32,212 nt of DNA from CAZCBD01 sp964496755 (GCA_964496755.1 CAZCBD010000003.1:1-32212); one strand, 5' to 3'; shown: positions 8,655 through 17,109, numbered from the stretch's first letter. A program made the numbers and translations. The notes: generated from the sequence alone by a model not told the origin.

Positions 8655-9728
8655 TTAATTTTTTCCAAGTAATAAAATTGCAAGATCAACAACATCAGAT
8701 ACTTTTACATCATCAATTATATCGGATTTTCGAAGAAAATATTTACCTTCGCCAACAGGTGCCCAATTAAACGGATTAGTAGGTCCGAAAATTGAAATTT
8801 GTTTTGTTTTTGTTGCTCCTGCAACATGCATAACGCCGGTATCGTTTGTAATAAACAAATCGCAATTGGAAATCAATGCAGCAAGCTCCGGAATCGAATA
8901 ATTAATAAATTGAGATATCGGTACATTTAGGTTATTCACAACATAATCAATTTCATTTTTATCGGCATTGCTTCCCGTTAAAACAAATTTTGTATTGTAC
9001 TTCCGATCCAATGTTTTGATAGTTTCAATATATTTTTCCAGCGGCCATCTGTTTCTTGGTTTACCGGCACCAACATGAAGGCCTATTAGTAATTCCTCCT
9101 CGCTTTTACCCATTCCTGCAATAAATGTTTCAGCTACTTTCGTGTCCTCTTCGTCAAAATTAATTTCGGAAGAAACATTCCACGTTGAAATGCCCAAAGG
9201 CCGAATTATGTTTTGCCCAAAATCGGAAACATGTGCATCCGGATCCTTTCGCCAATCTAAATCTATTTTTTTATTAAAAAAAAACTCGGTCGGATTTGTT
9301 TTTCCATTTAATGAAGCAGGCCCTACTCTTAATTCAGCATCAGATAATCTTGCTAAAAAATTACTTGTAAATGAAATTGAAACTGTTGATGGAACAATTG
9401 CAACATCATAGTTTTGTTTTAGAATATTTTTAACTTCTTTCCGGTATTTACGGTTAATTAATTTTACATTCTCCAATGTAAGTATTTTATTTACATATTT
9501 ACTTTTAGATAAAGCATAATCATTAAATTTACTTGCAATCACATTTATTTCGGCATTCGGATATTTCTCTTTAATTGCTCTTAGAATCGGTATTGTTGCC
9601 AGCATATCGCCAAATTGATTGTGTTGTCTGATAATTAAAAACTTCTGCGGATTTTGAAGTATAAAATCATCTTTGGCTTTAACAGCAAGAATTTTCTTTA
9701 ATATTGCAGTAATAATTTTTTTTAACAT
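8655..9728 (-). CDS. Glycosyltransferase family 9 (heptosyltransferase-like)
   Basis: GT9 enzymes transfer heptose from ADP-heptose to the inner core of lipopolysaccharide at the cytoplasmic face of the inner membrane. This 357-residue protein has the two Rossmann halves: N-terminal FLIIRQHNQFGDMLATIPIL, then NAEINVIAS; C-terminal LIGLHVGAGKPRNRWPLEKY, then CDLFITNDTGVMHVAGA and SIFGPTNPFNWAPVG, the usual donor-binding motifs. A basic, hydrophobic N-terminus (MLKKIITAILKKILA) could hold it to the membrane. It lies 30 bp downstream of the small membrane protein and 10 bp upstream of ppx/gppA, in the same direction. The exact acceptor is unknown; other LPS core genes are not nearby. Confidence 0.85.
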   Translation of the reverse strand: MLKKIITAILKKILAVKAKDDFILQNPQKFLIIRQHNQFGDMLATIPILRAIKEKYPNAEINVIASKFNDYALSKSKYVNKILTLENVKLINRKYRKEVKNILKQNYDVAIVPSTVSISFTSNFLARLSDAELRVGPASLNGKTNPTEFFFNKKIDLDWRKDPDAHVSDFGQNIIRPLGISTWNVSSEINFDEEDTKVAETFIAGMGKSEEELLIGLHVGAGKPRNRWPLEKYIETIKTLDRKYNTKFVLTGSNADKNEIDYVVNNLNVPISQFINYSIPELAALISNCDLFITNDTGVMHVAGATKTKQISIFGPTNPFNWAPVGEGKYFLRKSDIIDDVKVSDVVDLAILLLGKN

Positions 9729-9758
9729 ATTTTTATTTTCAAACTCAAATAACCATAA

Positions 9759-10034
9759 TTATTTTTCACTTTTTTCAGATTCATTATTTTGATCGGGGTC
9801 TATTTCTTCAAATTTAGCTTCAATTATATCTTCAGCAGATATTGAGGTATGCTTTTCTTTTGAGGTATGATAATTTGAATTTGAATATTTAGTGTTTGAA
9901 TATTTTGAGCTATTATTTTTCGTATTCGTTTTATCCGAATTAAAAATTCCGGAAAAAAATTTCCCTGCTTTATATGGTATGTAAATTAATATTCCTAAAA
10001 AAACAAGTAATAAAAAAATTAAAAATTTAAACAA
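9759..10034 (-). CDS. Small single-pass membrane protein, unknown function
   Basis: I do not recognise a family with confidence; it loosely recalls the small DUF4834-type proteins of Bacteroidota. Visible are one N-terminal transmembrane helix (about residues 2-22, very Leu/Ile/Phe rich), a short basic segment, a Ser/Asn/Tyr-rich linker with repeated KYSN-like units (KYSNTKYSNSNYH), and an acidic C-terminus (AEDIIEAKFEEIDPD). Orientation is not certain, but the basic residues after the helix suggest a cytoplasmic tail. I prefer the TTG at 10034 (91 residues): GAGG overlaps the stop of the upstream kinase and is five bases from this TTG, while the GTG two codons earlier touches the GAGG. Confidence 0.65.
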   Translation of the reverse strand: MFKFLIFLLLVFLGILIYIPYKAGKFFSGIFNSDKTNTKNNSSKYSNTKYSNSNYHTSKEKHTSISAEDIIEAKFEEIDPDQNNESEKSEK

Positions 10035-10041
10035 AATCACC

Positions 10042-10680
10042 TCATGCTTTGGGATTAAAATATTCTATTAATGCTCTATCTGTCCGAAATATTTGCTGGC
10101 ACAAATCATTAAAATCCTTTTTATTTTTAACGAAATCAATTTCGGTTGAATTTACAATTAGTAACGGAGCATCATTGTATTTGAAAAAGAAATTATTATA
10201 TGCTTCGCTTAATTCCGATATATAGCTTTTTGTAATATTTCTTTCAAATTTTCTTCCTCGTAATTTTATATTATACATTAGTCTATCAACACTTGATTGT
10301 AAAAAAACAACCAGATCAGGCTTCGGAATTTCTCTTTGCAGAAGTGGAAATATGCTTTCGTAAAGCTTTATTTCATCTGCATTTAAATTTAAATATGCAA
10401 ATATTTTATCTTTCCAAAAAAAATAATCGGCAATATAAATATCAGAAAACAAATTTTGTTGATTCAGATTTTGCTGTTGTTTATAACGATTAATTAAAAA
10501 AAACATTTGGGTCTGAAAAGCAAATCTTTTTCTGTCATTATAAAAATTCTGCAAAAAAGGATTCTTTTCAAATTCTTCTAAAATCAAATCGGCACCTAAT
10601 TTTTCGGAAATTAACTTTGCCAGCGTAGTTTTTCCGGCACCGATTACACCTTCAATAGCAATGTATTTTATTTCGGACAA
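10042..10680 (-). CDS. Deoxynucleoside kinase (dNK/dGK/dAK family)
   Basis: The enzyme phosphorylates deoxynucleosides to monophosphates in the salvage pathway. Its 212 residues are the usual length. Residues 7-19 form the P-loop strand (IAIEGVIGAGKTT). Further marks are LILEEFEKNPFL (general-base glutamate region), FQTQMFFLINRY, the DYFFWKD segment in place of the common DR(S/Y) motif, DLVVFLQSS and the arginine-rich lid LRGRKFER. The start is TTG 10680 with a strong GGAGG four bases away. It lies 21 bp downstream of folK and its stop overlaps the ribosome-binding site of the next gene, so it belongs to the same operon. Base specificity cannot be told. Confidence 0.87.
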   Translation of the reverse strand: MSEIKYIAIEGVIGAGKTTLAKLISEKLGADLILEEFEKNPFLQNFYNDRKRFAFQTQMFFLINRYKQQQNLNQQNLFSDIYIADYFFWKDKIFAYLNLNADEIKLYESIFPLLQREIPKPDLVVFLQSSVDRLMYNIKLRGRKFERNITKSYISELSEAYNNFFFKYNDAPLLIVNSTEIDFVKNKKDFNDLCQQIFRTDRALIEYFNPKA

Positions 10681-10701
10681 ATTACCTCCTGTTAAGAGAA
10701 A

Positions 10702-11190
10702 TTATGTTTTTACTTTTCCCAAAATATTTTTTTCAATCTTAGAAAAATCAACTTCGGAAAGCTTTATTTTAAATTCCGGATGCACAAGATTTTCATTCAA
10801 TTCAATTAATGGAATTAAAACAAAATCTCGTTCTAAGATTCCTTTATGCGGAATTTTCAATTTTTCATCTTCATAAATTACATTATCAAAAAATAAAATA
10901 TCCAAATCTATTTCGCGAGGCCCCCATCTTTCCGATGGAGTTCTGCCAACAATATTTTCAACTGATTTTAAGAACAAGAACAATTTAATTAAATCATATT
11001 TAGTTTCAAGAATAAAAACACCATTATAAAAATTATTTTGTTTTTTTTTGCCGAATGGTTTTGTTTCATAAATTGATGATACAGCTATTATTTTGCAACA
11101 ATGATCTTCATTAATTGTTTCAAAGGCTTTTTGTATAAATCCAATTTTATCGCCTTTGTTTGATCCAAATGCAATATAAGCTTTACTCAC
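10702..11190 (-). CDS. folK: HPPK, 6-hydroxymethyl-7,8-dihydropterin pyrophosphokinase
   Basis: FolK moves pyrophosphate from ATP to hydroxymethyl-dihydropterin, the step before dihydropteroate synthase in folate synthesis. Its 162 residues match the family. Motifs are AYIAFGSNKGDK at the N-terminus, YETKPFGKKKQNNFYNGVF, the signature RTPSERWGPREIDLDILFF with its metal-binding aspartates, and the C-terminal IPHKGILERDFVLIPLIEL. The start is GTG at 11190, overlapping the end of folB by 8 bp, so folB and folK are translationally coupled and act two steps apart on the same pathway. Confidence 0.93.
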   Translation of the reverse strand: MSKAYIAFGSNKGDKIGFIQKAFETINEDHCCKIIAVSSIYETKPFGKKKQNNFYNGVFILETKYDLIKLFLFLKSVENIVGRTPSERWGPREIDLDILFFDNVIYEDEKLKIPHKGILERDFVLIPLIELNENLVHPEFKIKLSEVDFSKIEKNILGKVKT

Positions 11191-11551
11191 CTTGTTCCTT
11201 AATTACTTCTGCTTCAACATAATCAATAACTCCGCCTACGGGCACACTATGTTTTCTTACTCTTACGGTTAATTTATTTACCCGAGAATAATTTTTTAAA
11301 AGTTCATCGGCAATAAATTTTGCAATTGTTTCAATTAAATAATATTTTTTGCTTTGCAGAACATCGCGCAAAAAATTATATATATTTAAGTAATTAATAG
11401 TTTTATTCAAGTCATCATTTTCAGCTGCATCCGAAAAATCAGTTTCCATTTCAACATCAACTTCATATTTGCCTCCGATACTTTGTTCTTCGGCATACGC
11501 TCCATGATAAGCATAAAATTGTGCATTTTTAATTTTTATAATATTTTTCAT
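11183..11551 (-). CDS. folB: Dihydroneopterin aldolase
   Basis: FolB cleaves dihydroneopterin to 6-hydroxymethyl-dihydropterin and glycolaldehyde, making the substrate of FolK, whose gene follows directly. The 122-residue protein has the tunnelling-fold pattern: IKIKNAQFYAYHGAYAEEQ with the pterin-contacting region and glutamate, then YYLIETIAKFIADELL, and the catalytic-lysine segment LTVRVRKHSVPVGGVIDYVE. The ATG overlaps the TGA of the EamA gene in an ATGA arrangement. Confidence 0.92.
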   Translation of the reverse strand: MKNIIKIKNAQFYAYHGAYAEEQSIGGKYEVDVEMETDFSDAAENDDLNKTINYLNIYNFLRDVLQSKKYYLIETIAKFIADELLKNYSRVNKLTVRVRKHSVPVGGVIDYVEAEVIKEQGE

Positions 11552-12459
11552 TTTATTCCGAATTTAACTTTATAATATTTAATTAATCCTTGCATATTGG
11601 CAACAACAATTCCACTTAAAACAATTCCTCCGCCAATTAAAGTCAGAAAACTTAACTTTTCATTTAAAACTAAGTACCCGAGAATAATGGCAATAATAGG
11701 GGTAATAAAAGTTGACAGTGAAAGAATTACAACATTAATGCGCTGCATTAACCAATAATAAATTGTAAATGTGAAAAGCGTTCCGAATAAAGCCAAATAT
11801 ATAATAGAGCCAATTGCTTTTGAGGTAAAAACAACCTTTGTCATATCCTCAAAAAAATAACCCGATAATGTCATTACAATTCCTGCCAATAAAATCGGTA
11901 CTAAATTCATACTGATAGGATCTAAATGTTTTCCGCTTTTTTTTATTATAACGGCAATCCAGCCTTGAAGAAAAGCGCTTCCTATAACAGCTAGCATTCC
12001 CCATAAATCATTGGAAATATCAAGACTCAGTTCGTTACCGAAAATTATTAAAGTACCAACAAATCCTAAAATAACGGCAACTGTTTGATACAATCCGATT
12101 TTTTCATTCGGCATTAAAAGTTTAGAAAAAAATATAACGAAAAAAGGAAACAAACCGAATAAGATAGAAGTCAGAGCAGAGGATATAAATTGTTCCGCCC
12201 AATAAACAAGCGCAAAAGGAATTACAAAAGAAAAAACTCCTAAAATTAAATAAAGTTTAATTGAAACTTTATCGGTTTGAATTTTTCTTTTTGTAATTTT
12301 CATCAGAATAAAAATAAATCCGCTGGCTAATAAAAACCTTAATCCTGCAGATAAAATCGGAGTTAAACTATCTAAACCTAATCTAATAGCCAGCCACGTT
12401 GAACCCCATAAAAGACAAATTAAAATATAACCGAAAATAATTCTAAAATTTTCAGACAC
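11548..12459 (-). CDS. EamA/DMT-family transporter
   Basis: This is an inner-membrane protein of about ten helices in two EamA repeats. The first repeat opens FGYILICLLWGSTWLAIRLG and includes ALVYWAEQFISSALTSIL; the second includes SAFLQGWIAVIIKKSGKHL and ends SLLTLIGGG-like sequence (LTLIGGGIVLSGIVVANMQG). Substrates of the family are varied (amino acids, nucleotides, metabolites) and cannot be assigned here. The start is probably GTG 12459 (303 residues), with GGGGGGA four bases upstream; the frame can be extended by seven codons to TTG 12480, which would not have a usable ribosome-binding site. It overlaps the end of pgeF and the start of folB, so it lies within a compact operon. Confidence 0.85.
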   Translation of the reverse strand: MSENFRIIFGYILICLLWGSTWLAIRLGLDSLTPILSAGLRFLLASGFIFILMKITKRKIQTDKVSIKLYLILGVFSFVIPFALVYWAEQFISSALTSILFGLFPFFVIFFSKLLMPNEKIGLYQTVAVILGFVGTLIIFGNELSLDISNDLWGMLAVIGSAFLQGWIAVIIKKSGKHLDPISMNLVPILLAGIVMTLSGYFFEDMTKVVFTSKAIGSIIYLALFGTLFTFTIYYWLMQRINVVILSLSTFITPIIAIILGYLVLNEKLSFLTLIGGGIVLSGIVVANMQGLIKYYKVKFGIK

Positions 12460-13192
12460 AAATCCCCCCGGATATTGCAATTACACCCAAAGCACGTCCG
12501 GATTTTTTGCCGTTTCTCCGATACGAATGCAACATATCTTTTTCTTGAAATGAACATAATTTGGAAACTTCAATATTTTCAGGCGTAATTTCATTATTTA
12601 GTAACAAATGATAATTTATTTTTTTTAAATCCAAGTAAATTTTATTATTGATTTTTTTTAAATATCTTTCATCAAATTCTCTTGCAACTTCAATTCCAAC
12701 TTCATAATTATCAACCGAAATTGAAGGACCTATGTATGCAATAATATTATTCGGATCCGAACCAAATGAATTAAACATAACTTGTAATGTTTTTTCCAAT
12801 ATTTTTTTTCTCGTCCCTCTCCATCCCGAATGCAGGGCGGCAATTATTTTCTGAGCGGAATCATACAAAAAGATAGGCACACAATCTGCCGAAGAGACCG
12901 CCAACCCCAAATCCGTTTCAGTAGTTATCATAGCATCACTCTCTCCCAAAATAGAATCAGAGTCCACAATTCTAACAATATCACTATGAATTTGTTGTTG
13001 GAATACAACTTTTTTAACACCCACTTTTTCAAAAAAAATTTGTCTATTTTCCTCTACTATTTTTCCATTATCACCAACTGATTTCGACATATTGAAAAAA
13101 TAAGGTGCTTTTCGGCCAAGTCCTATTTTTGTACTAAATCCAAATTTAATTTCAGGAAATTTTTTTAATATTTTAGATTCAATTATTTTCAT
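12452..13192 (-). CDS. pgeF: PgeF/YfiH-type multicopper-oxidase-fold purine nucleoside hydrolase-like protein
   Basis: This is the YfiH/DUF152 family, also called polyphenol oxidase or laccase-domain protein; members act as adenosine phosphorylase/deaminase or in peptidoglycan editing. The zinc-binding triad is visible: His69 (QQQIHSD), Cys104 (SADCVPIF) and His121 (LHSGWRGT). Further family segments are AYIGPSISVDNYEVG and the C-terminal HSYRRNGKKSGRALGVI. I choose ATG 13192 (246 residues); a TTG two codons earlier is possible. Neither has a strong ribosome-binding site. It heads the run pgeF, EamA, folB, folK, dNK. Confidence 0.88.
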   Translation of the reverse strand: MKIIESKILKKFPEIKFGFSTKIGLGRKAPYFFNMSKSVGDNGKIVEENRQIFFEKVGVKKVVFQQQIHSDIVRIVDSDSILGESDAMITTETDLGLAVSSADCVPIFLYDSAQKIIAALHSGWRGTRKKILEKTLQVMFNSFGSDPNNIIAYIGPSISVDNYEVGIEVAREFDERYLKKINNKIYLDLKKINYHLLLNNEITPENIEVSKLCSFQEKDMLHSYRRNGKKSGRALGVIAISGGICV

Positions 13193-13257
13193 AAACAAGG
13201 GAATTAATAATTTAATATGTAAACTTAATTAAAAAATAAGATTAAAAAAATTTGGAA

Positions 13258-13707
13258 TTAGTAAGTTTTATGTGTTAACTTTTTTAAAAACGAAGAGTTT
13301 ATTTGAAGTTGATCGGAATCATTAAAAAATATAATTTCTTTAAGCTTAAATGCTTTTTTAAATTTATTGAAATTTTTACCCTCAATAAAAGATGTGTCTG
13401 AAATAAAAAAAAGTAAATTATAATTGGTGCCCTGGATAATCGTGTTAGGATTTAAAATAGTAGAATCTTGATAAACTCTTCGATAATATTGTTCGTAAGC
13501 CAAGTTTACATCTGTTTTGGCATTTACATCTTTTGCGATCTTAAGAATTCCCTTTTGTGTTATAAAATAAAAAGATTCTCCTTCTTGTAAATACCCGTAA
13601 ACTTTCGTTTTTAAATCGTTTTTCTCAATTTTCAATTTATTTTGAGCTAAAAATAAATTGACGAAAAAAATCAAAAAGAATAATATTTTAATATTTAAAT
13701 TTCTCAT
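13258..13707 (-). CDS. Secreted protein, unknown function
   Basis: I do not recognise this protein. It has a convincing signal peptide (MRNLNIKILFFLIFFVNLFLAQ), then about 127 polar residues without cysteine, lipobox or transmembrane helix, so it is likely periplasmic or surface-associated. A central part (YLQEGESFYFITQKGILKI) looks like beta-rich structure. It is odd that the ATG comes directly after the U-tract of the upstream terminator, with no Shine-Dalgarno. It lies downstream of the FMN-binding protein and the barrel gene in the same direction. Codon use looks like its neighbours. Confidence 0.6.
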   Translation of the reverse strand: MRNLNIKILFFLIFFVNLFLAQNKLKIEKNDLKTKVYGYLQEGESFYFITQKGILKIAKDVNAKTDVNLAYEQYYRRVYQDSTILNPNTIIQGTNYNLLFFISDTSFIEGKNFNKFKKAFKLKEIIFFNDSDQLQINSSFLKKLTHKTY

Positions 13708-13738
13708 AAAAAAAAGCAGCTTTAATTAAGCTGCTTTT
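13708..13738 (-). terminator. Intrinsic terminator after the FMN-binding gene
   Basis: An 11-bp perfect stem AAAAGCAGCTT / AAGCTGCTTTT with a five-base loop is followed on the minus strand by further T. It ends directly at the ATG of the downstream secreted-protein gene. Confidence 0.8.
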
Positions 13739-13749
13739 AATATCTAATT

Positions 13750-14256
13750 TTATTTATTAATAAGCAAAAGTTTTTTAATACCACGGGTTAAAGAATTTAC
13801 TGAAATAGTAGCCCCTGAAACAGCCTGAATTTCCTTTCCAACAGTAAAATCCGAATCAACATTTTTACCGATAAATTGATTCCGCCACCATATTTCTTTC
13901 ACGTTCCCTCCGTGATCACTTCTGTATTTTAATATTTCAAAATATAGAATCTTACCTTCCTTTGAAATAACCAACAAAAAGGTGATTGGTTGAAATCTTC
14001 CAAACACATTATCAACAAATGCTCTTGCAATTATTTTATCATTTTTAACAATTTCCCAACTATAAATTTTATCACGAAAGAATTTTTGATGGACTGAATT
14101 CTCAGCCTCCACTTTTTTTTCTTTGGGAATTTGAAATAACGTAAATTTTATTTTAGCATCATTTCCAAATTTTTCCTCTAAAAATTTTTCAGCAGTTTGC
14201 TTAAAGCCTTTTGCTGAGATTGTATTTATTGCAATTAATAGGATTAATAGTTTCAT
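13750..14256 (-). CDS. Secreted FMN-binding-domain protein
   Basis: This is a 168-residue protein with a short signal sequence (MKLLILLIAINTISA) and a single FMN_bind domain of the NqrC/RnfG type. Family marks are the pattern ILKYRSDHGGNVKEIWWRNQ, then FIGK, and the flavin site VSGATISVNSLTRG near the C-terminus. In NqrC-like proteins ApbE attaches FMN through a phosphoester to the threonine of Dxx(S/T)GAT; here the threonine (codon 13809-13807) is kept but the leading aspartate appears to be glutamine (QAVSGAT). It starts 17 bp downstream of the barrel gene, has AAAGG upstream, and ends in a strong terminator, so barrel and FMN protein form a two-gene unit. Electron transfer in the periplasm is the likely role; partner and direction are unknown. 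Confidence 0.78.
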   Translation of the reverse strand: MKLLILLIAINTISAKGFKQTAEKFLEEKFGNDAKIKFTLFQIPKEKKVEAENSVHQKFFRDKIYSWEIVKNDKIIARAFVDNVFGRFQPITFLLVISKEGKILYFEILKYRSDHGGNVKEIWWRNQFIGKNVDSDFTVGKEIQAVSGATISVNSLTRGIKKLLLINK

Positions 14257-14273
14257 TTTTTTAACCTTTTTAT

Positions 14274-15347
14274 TTAAAACGCATAACCAATACCAATGTT
14301 AAATAATTGTGTAGAGCTATTATTTAATTCAATTTTTTCAGTACTATAATCGGCTTTAAAAACGATTGTATCTAAGGGTTTTACGGAAATACCAAACAAA
14401 AATTTTATTCGATGATACTGTTTTTCGATTTCTTTATTGGCCACTACACTTGTTGCTGTGTTAACATTACTATATCTGATAAAGGGTATGATTTTGGTTT
14501 TAGTTTTAAGGATTTTAGAAATATTGTAACCTAGATCAGTATAAAAGCCAGAAGATACTTTTACATTTCCATTAGTATAGTTAATGATACCATACTCACT
14601 TGTAATAAATAATCCTTTCATTTTATATTGAAAATGAATCTCTGTAAAAGTAATTGAGTTTTCAATTACTTCACCTCTTGCTTTATTTGAAGATACACTT
14701 ACTCCAAAATTTAATCCTCTAAAACCGAAATAATCTAAGCGCAAACTGTATAGCAAAGAAGAAGCATTTGCTTTAAATCCCTTTTGTCTCCCGCCACGAA
14801 TAGCAGTCTTTGCAGAAAATTTATCAGCATTTAAGCCTTCCGTTATGGAAACAATATATTTTAATCCGACAATATTTCCATAAATCTGAACCCCGTTTCC
14901 AAACCAAGTAGTTGGAATAATATATTTTGCATAATCCGGTCTTTCTACTCCAAAAAAAGTTGGTGGTTCATGATATTCATTAATAATTCCTACCGGAACA
15001 AGTAGGACACCTGCTTTAAAACCAAAATTGTTTGAATAATGATAATCAATATAGGCTTGTTCTAATTCAAGTTTACCGTTATTTTCTCCAACAAGGTTAT
15101 GCTCTAATTCAACTTCAGATTTAAAAGACCATTTTTCTGAAAACGAGTGCCCGAAAAAAAGTACAAAGCGATGAAAATCGAGTGTCTCTGTAGCAGAAAA
15201 ATTTTTCGGCTTTTTATAATTATAATGTAACTCACCATAGCCGCCAACAGTTGTTGTCGGTATAAAAAATTCATCTTCTTGGGCAAACATCAATGTAAAG
15301 AAAATGAAAAAGAAAAACACTGTTCTATTTATTTTAAAAAAGTTCAC
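14274..15347 (-). CDS. Porin-like outer-membrane beta-barrel protein
   Basis: A 357-residue protein starts with a signal peptide (MNFFKINRTVFFFFIFFTLMFAQ). The mature part has alternating amphipathic strands typical of phosphate-selective-porin-like barrels, for example VGGYGELHYNYKKP, FRFVLFFGH-like FHRFVLFFGHSFSEKW, LELEQAYIDYHYSN and FGFKAGVLLVPVGIINEYHE. It ends NIGIGYAF with the terminal phenylalanine expected for Bam-dependent insertion. The start is GTG 15347 with AAAAGGAGAAGTT upstream (GGAG at five bases). The gene is followed by the FMN-binding gene. The substrate is not evident. Confidence 0.78.
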   Translation of the reverse strand: MNFFKINRTVFFFFIFFTLMFAQEDEFFIPTTTVGGYGELHYNYKKPKNFSATETLDFHRFVLFFGHSFSEKWSFKSEVELEHNLVGENNGKLELEQAYIDYHYSNNFGFKAGVLLVPVGIINEYHEPPTFFGVERPDYAKYIIPTTWFGNGVQIYGNIVGLKYIVSITEGLNADKFSAKTAIRGGRQKGFKANASSLLYSLRLDYFGFRGLNFGVSVSSNKARGEVIENSITFTEIHFQYKMKGLFITSEYGIINYTNGNVKVSSGFYTDLGYNISKILKTKTKIIPFIRYSNVNTATSVVANKEIEKQYHRIKFLFGISVKPLDTIVFKADYSTEKIELNNSSTQLFNIGIGYAF

Positions 15348-15444
15348 AACTTCTCCTTTTGTTTATTTTTATTAAGATTGTGTCTAAATTAAAATAAATA
15401 TAAAGAGATATGCAAGTATTCTTTTCAGTTTGTTAAATTTTTTT

Positions 15445-16344
15445 TTAGAGTAATGAATAGCCGCGAAGAAATTCTTCAACGGTCATTCGCTTTCGGCCTT
15501 CGGGTTGAATTTCTAATATTTCGATGGCATAATCTTGAGTCCCGATTAATAGACTTTTCTTGGTTTGCTCAATTTGGTTTACAGGAATCATTTTATTTGA
15601 GATATTAGCTGAAAATACTTTGTAGAATCTATTCTCATATTCAAAATACGCTGCCGGATACGGAGATAATCCTCTAATTTGGTTAACTATTTTTTCTGCA
15701 GGACTTCTCCAAATAATTTTGCAAATTTCTTTGGTAATTTTAGGAGCGGGAGTAGCTTCGTCATCATTCTGCTTTTGAAGAACAATATTATCATTTTCAA
15801 TTAATTCAATTGTTTGTAGTACTAAATCTGCGCCTATTACCATTAATTTATCATGCAAAGTTTCAAAGTTGTCTGATTTAAAAATCTCAACTTCTTTTTG
15901 AGCAATAATATTTCCGGTGTCAACTTTTTTTTCAAGAAAAAATGTTGTTAGTCCAGTTTTAGTATCACCATTCATAATTGCCCATTGAATTGGAGCTGCG
16001 CCACGATATTTGGGCAGTAACGAACCATGCAAATTAAACGTACCCCTTGGCGGCAAGGTAAATATTTTTTCAGGCAAAATCCTAAATGCAACAACAATAA
16101 ATAATTCAGCCTTTAATTTTTTAAGTTCAAAATAAAACTCATCCGATTGTAAATTTTCGGGTTGTAAAACTTTTAAATTGTTTTCAATTGCATATTTTTT
16201 TATCGGTGTATATGTAATTTTCTTTCCCCTGCCCCGCTGTTTATCGGGCGTGGTTACAACAGCTAATATTTCATGCTTGCTATCAAATATTTTTTTTAAT
16301 GATTATACAGCAAAATCGGGGGTACCAAAAAACACTATTTTCAT
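15445..16344 (-). pseudogene. fmt: Methionyl-tRNA formyltransferase with in-frame stop at codon 14
   Basis: Fmt formylates initiator Met-tRNA using 10-formyl-tetrahydrofolate. The frame opens with ATG 16344 behind AGG at five bases, reads MKIVFFGTPDFAV, then meets TAA (16305-16303), and continues in frame as SLKKIFDSKHEILAVVTTPD, then KQRGRGKK, and so on to the stop at 15445 (299 codons in all). The rest is a normal Fmt: NLHGSLLPKYRGAAPIQWAI with the catalytic Asn/His, KKVDTGNII with the catalytic aspartate, and LSPYPAAYF. No ATG, GTG or TTG occurs between the stop and codon 90, so re-initiation would lose the N-terminal Rossmann part. One base change (for example GAA, AAA or CAA to TAA) explains it. 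def lies 6 bp upstream in the usual def-fmt order. Confidence 0.85.
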
Positions 16345-16350
16345 TTTTGC

Positions 16351-16896
16351 CTACTTATCGGAAATTAGATAATCAGTATCTACTTGTCGGTTCATTATTC
16401 TGTATAAAATTTTCTGAAATTTCTTTTTCATTGCGGGAGTGATATTATCCGGAATCATCTTTCCAATTAAATGATCAAACTCATGCTGAATTGCACGAGC
16501 AAAAAGGCCATCTGCTTCAATAATTTCTTCTTGCTCATTAGTATTCAGGAATTTAACTTTAACTTCTGCAGGGCGTTCGACTTCTGCTCGCAAAAACGGT
16601 AAACTTAAACAACCTTCTTCAACAAAAGAATTTTCATCGGAGAATTCAATAATTTCGGGATTTATCATTACTATTGGTTTGAAATCTTCATATCCTTCAG
16701 CGGGACTTAAATCGAGAATAAAAAAAGATTGTCCTAAGCCTACTTGGTTGGCAGCTAACCCAATACCATCGGCACTTCTCATGGTTTCAAACATATTAGC
16801 AATATTTGCTATTAGTGTATCATCTATTTTTTCAATTAATTTTGTTTTTTGTGTTAAGATTTTGTCGCCATAAACATTAATCGGTAGTATTGCCAT
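16351..16896 (-). CDS. def: Peptide deformylase
   Basis: Def removes the formyl group from the N-terminal methionine of new proteins. All three motifs are intact: GIGLAANQVG (44-53), EGCLSLP with metal ligand Cys96, and QHEFDH with His138, catalytic Glu139 and His142. Its 181 residues are a normal length. ATG 16896 has GGAG five to six bases upstream. It is the first gene of a def-fmt pair; its stop overlaps the ribosome-binding site of fmt. That def is intact while fmt carries a stop codon is worth noting, since deformylase is needed only when Fmt works. Confidence 0.95.
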   Translation of the reverse strand: MAILPINVYGDKILTQKTKLIEKIDDTLIANIANMFETMRSADGIGLAANQVGLGQSFFILDLSPAEGYEDFKPIVMINPEIIEFSDENSFVEEGCLSLPFLRAEVERPAEVKVKFLNTNEQEEIIEADGLFARAIQHEFDHLIGKMIPDNITPAMKKKFQKILYRIMNRQVDTDYLISDK

Positions 16897-17109
16897 TTTT
16901 TCTCCGTTTTATCTATGCAAATTTAGTTATTTCCAAAATATTTTTCATTATTTTTAAATTCCCACAAAACAAAGCGACTAAAATTGATTAAAAAAAACGT
17001 AAATTGTTTATTGAAAATAACTATGCAATTTTATGTGAAATAAATTTTCCAAACTTCTGTAATATTATTAACAACGTAAGTTATAAAAATTAACAATTTA
17101 TTACTTTTG

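Noticed and set aside
9840..9930. Tandem DNA repeat in the small membrane-protein gene
   Set aside because: The KYSN-like repeats are protein-level low complexity; the DNA units are too diverged and few to call a repeat.
16303..16305. Stop-codon reassignment (TAA read as sense)
   Set aside because: TAA ends many intact genes in this window with normal lengths, so the fmt stop is a local event.
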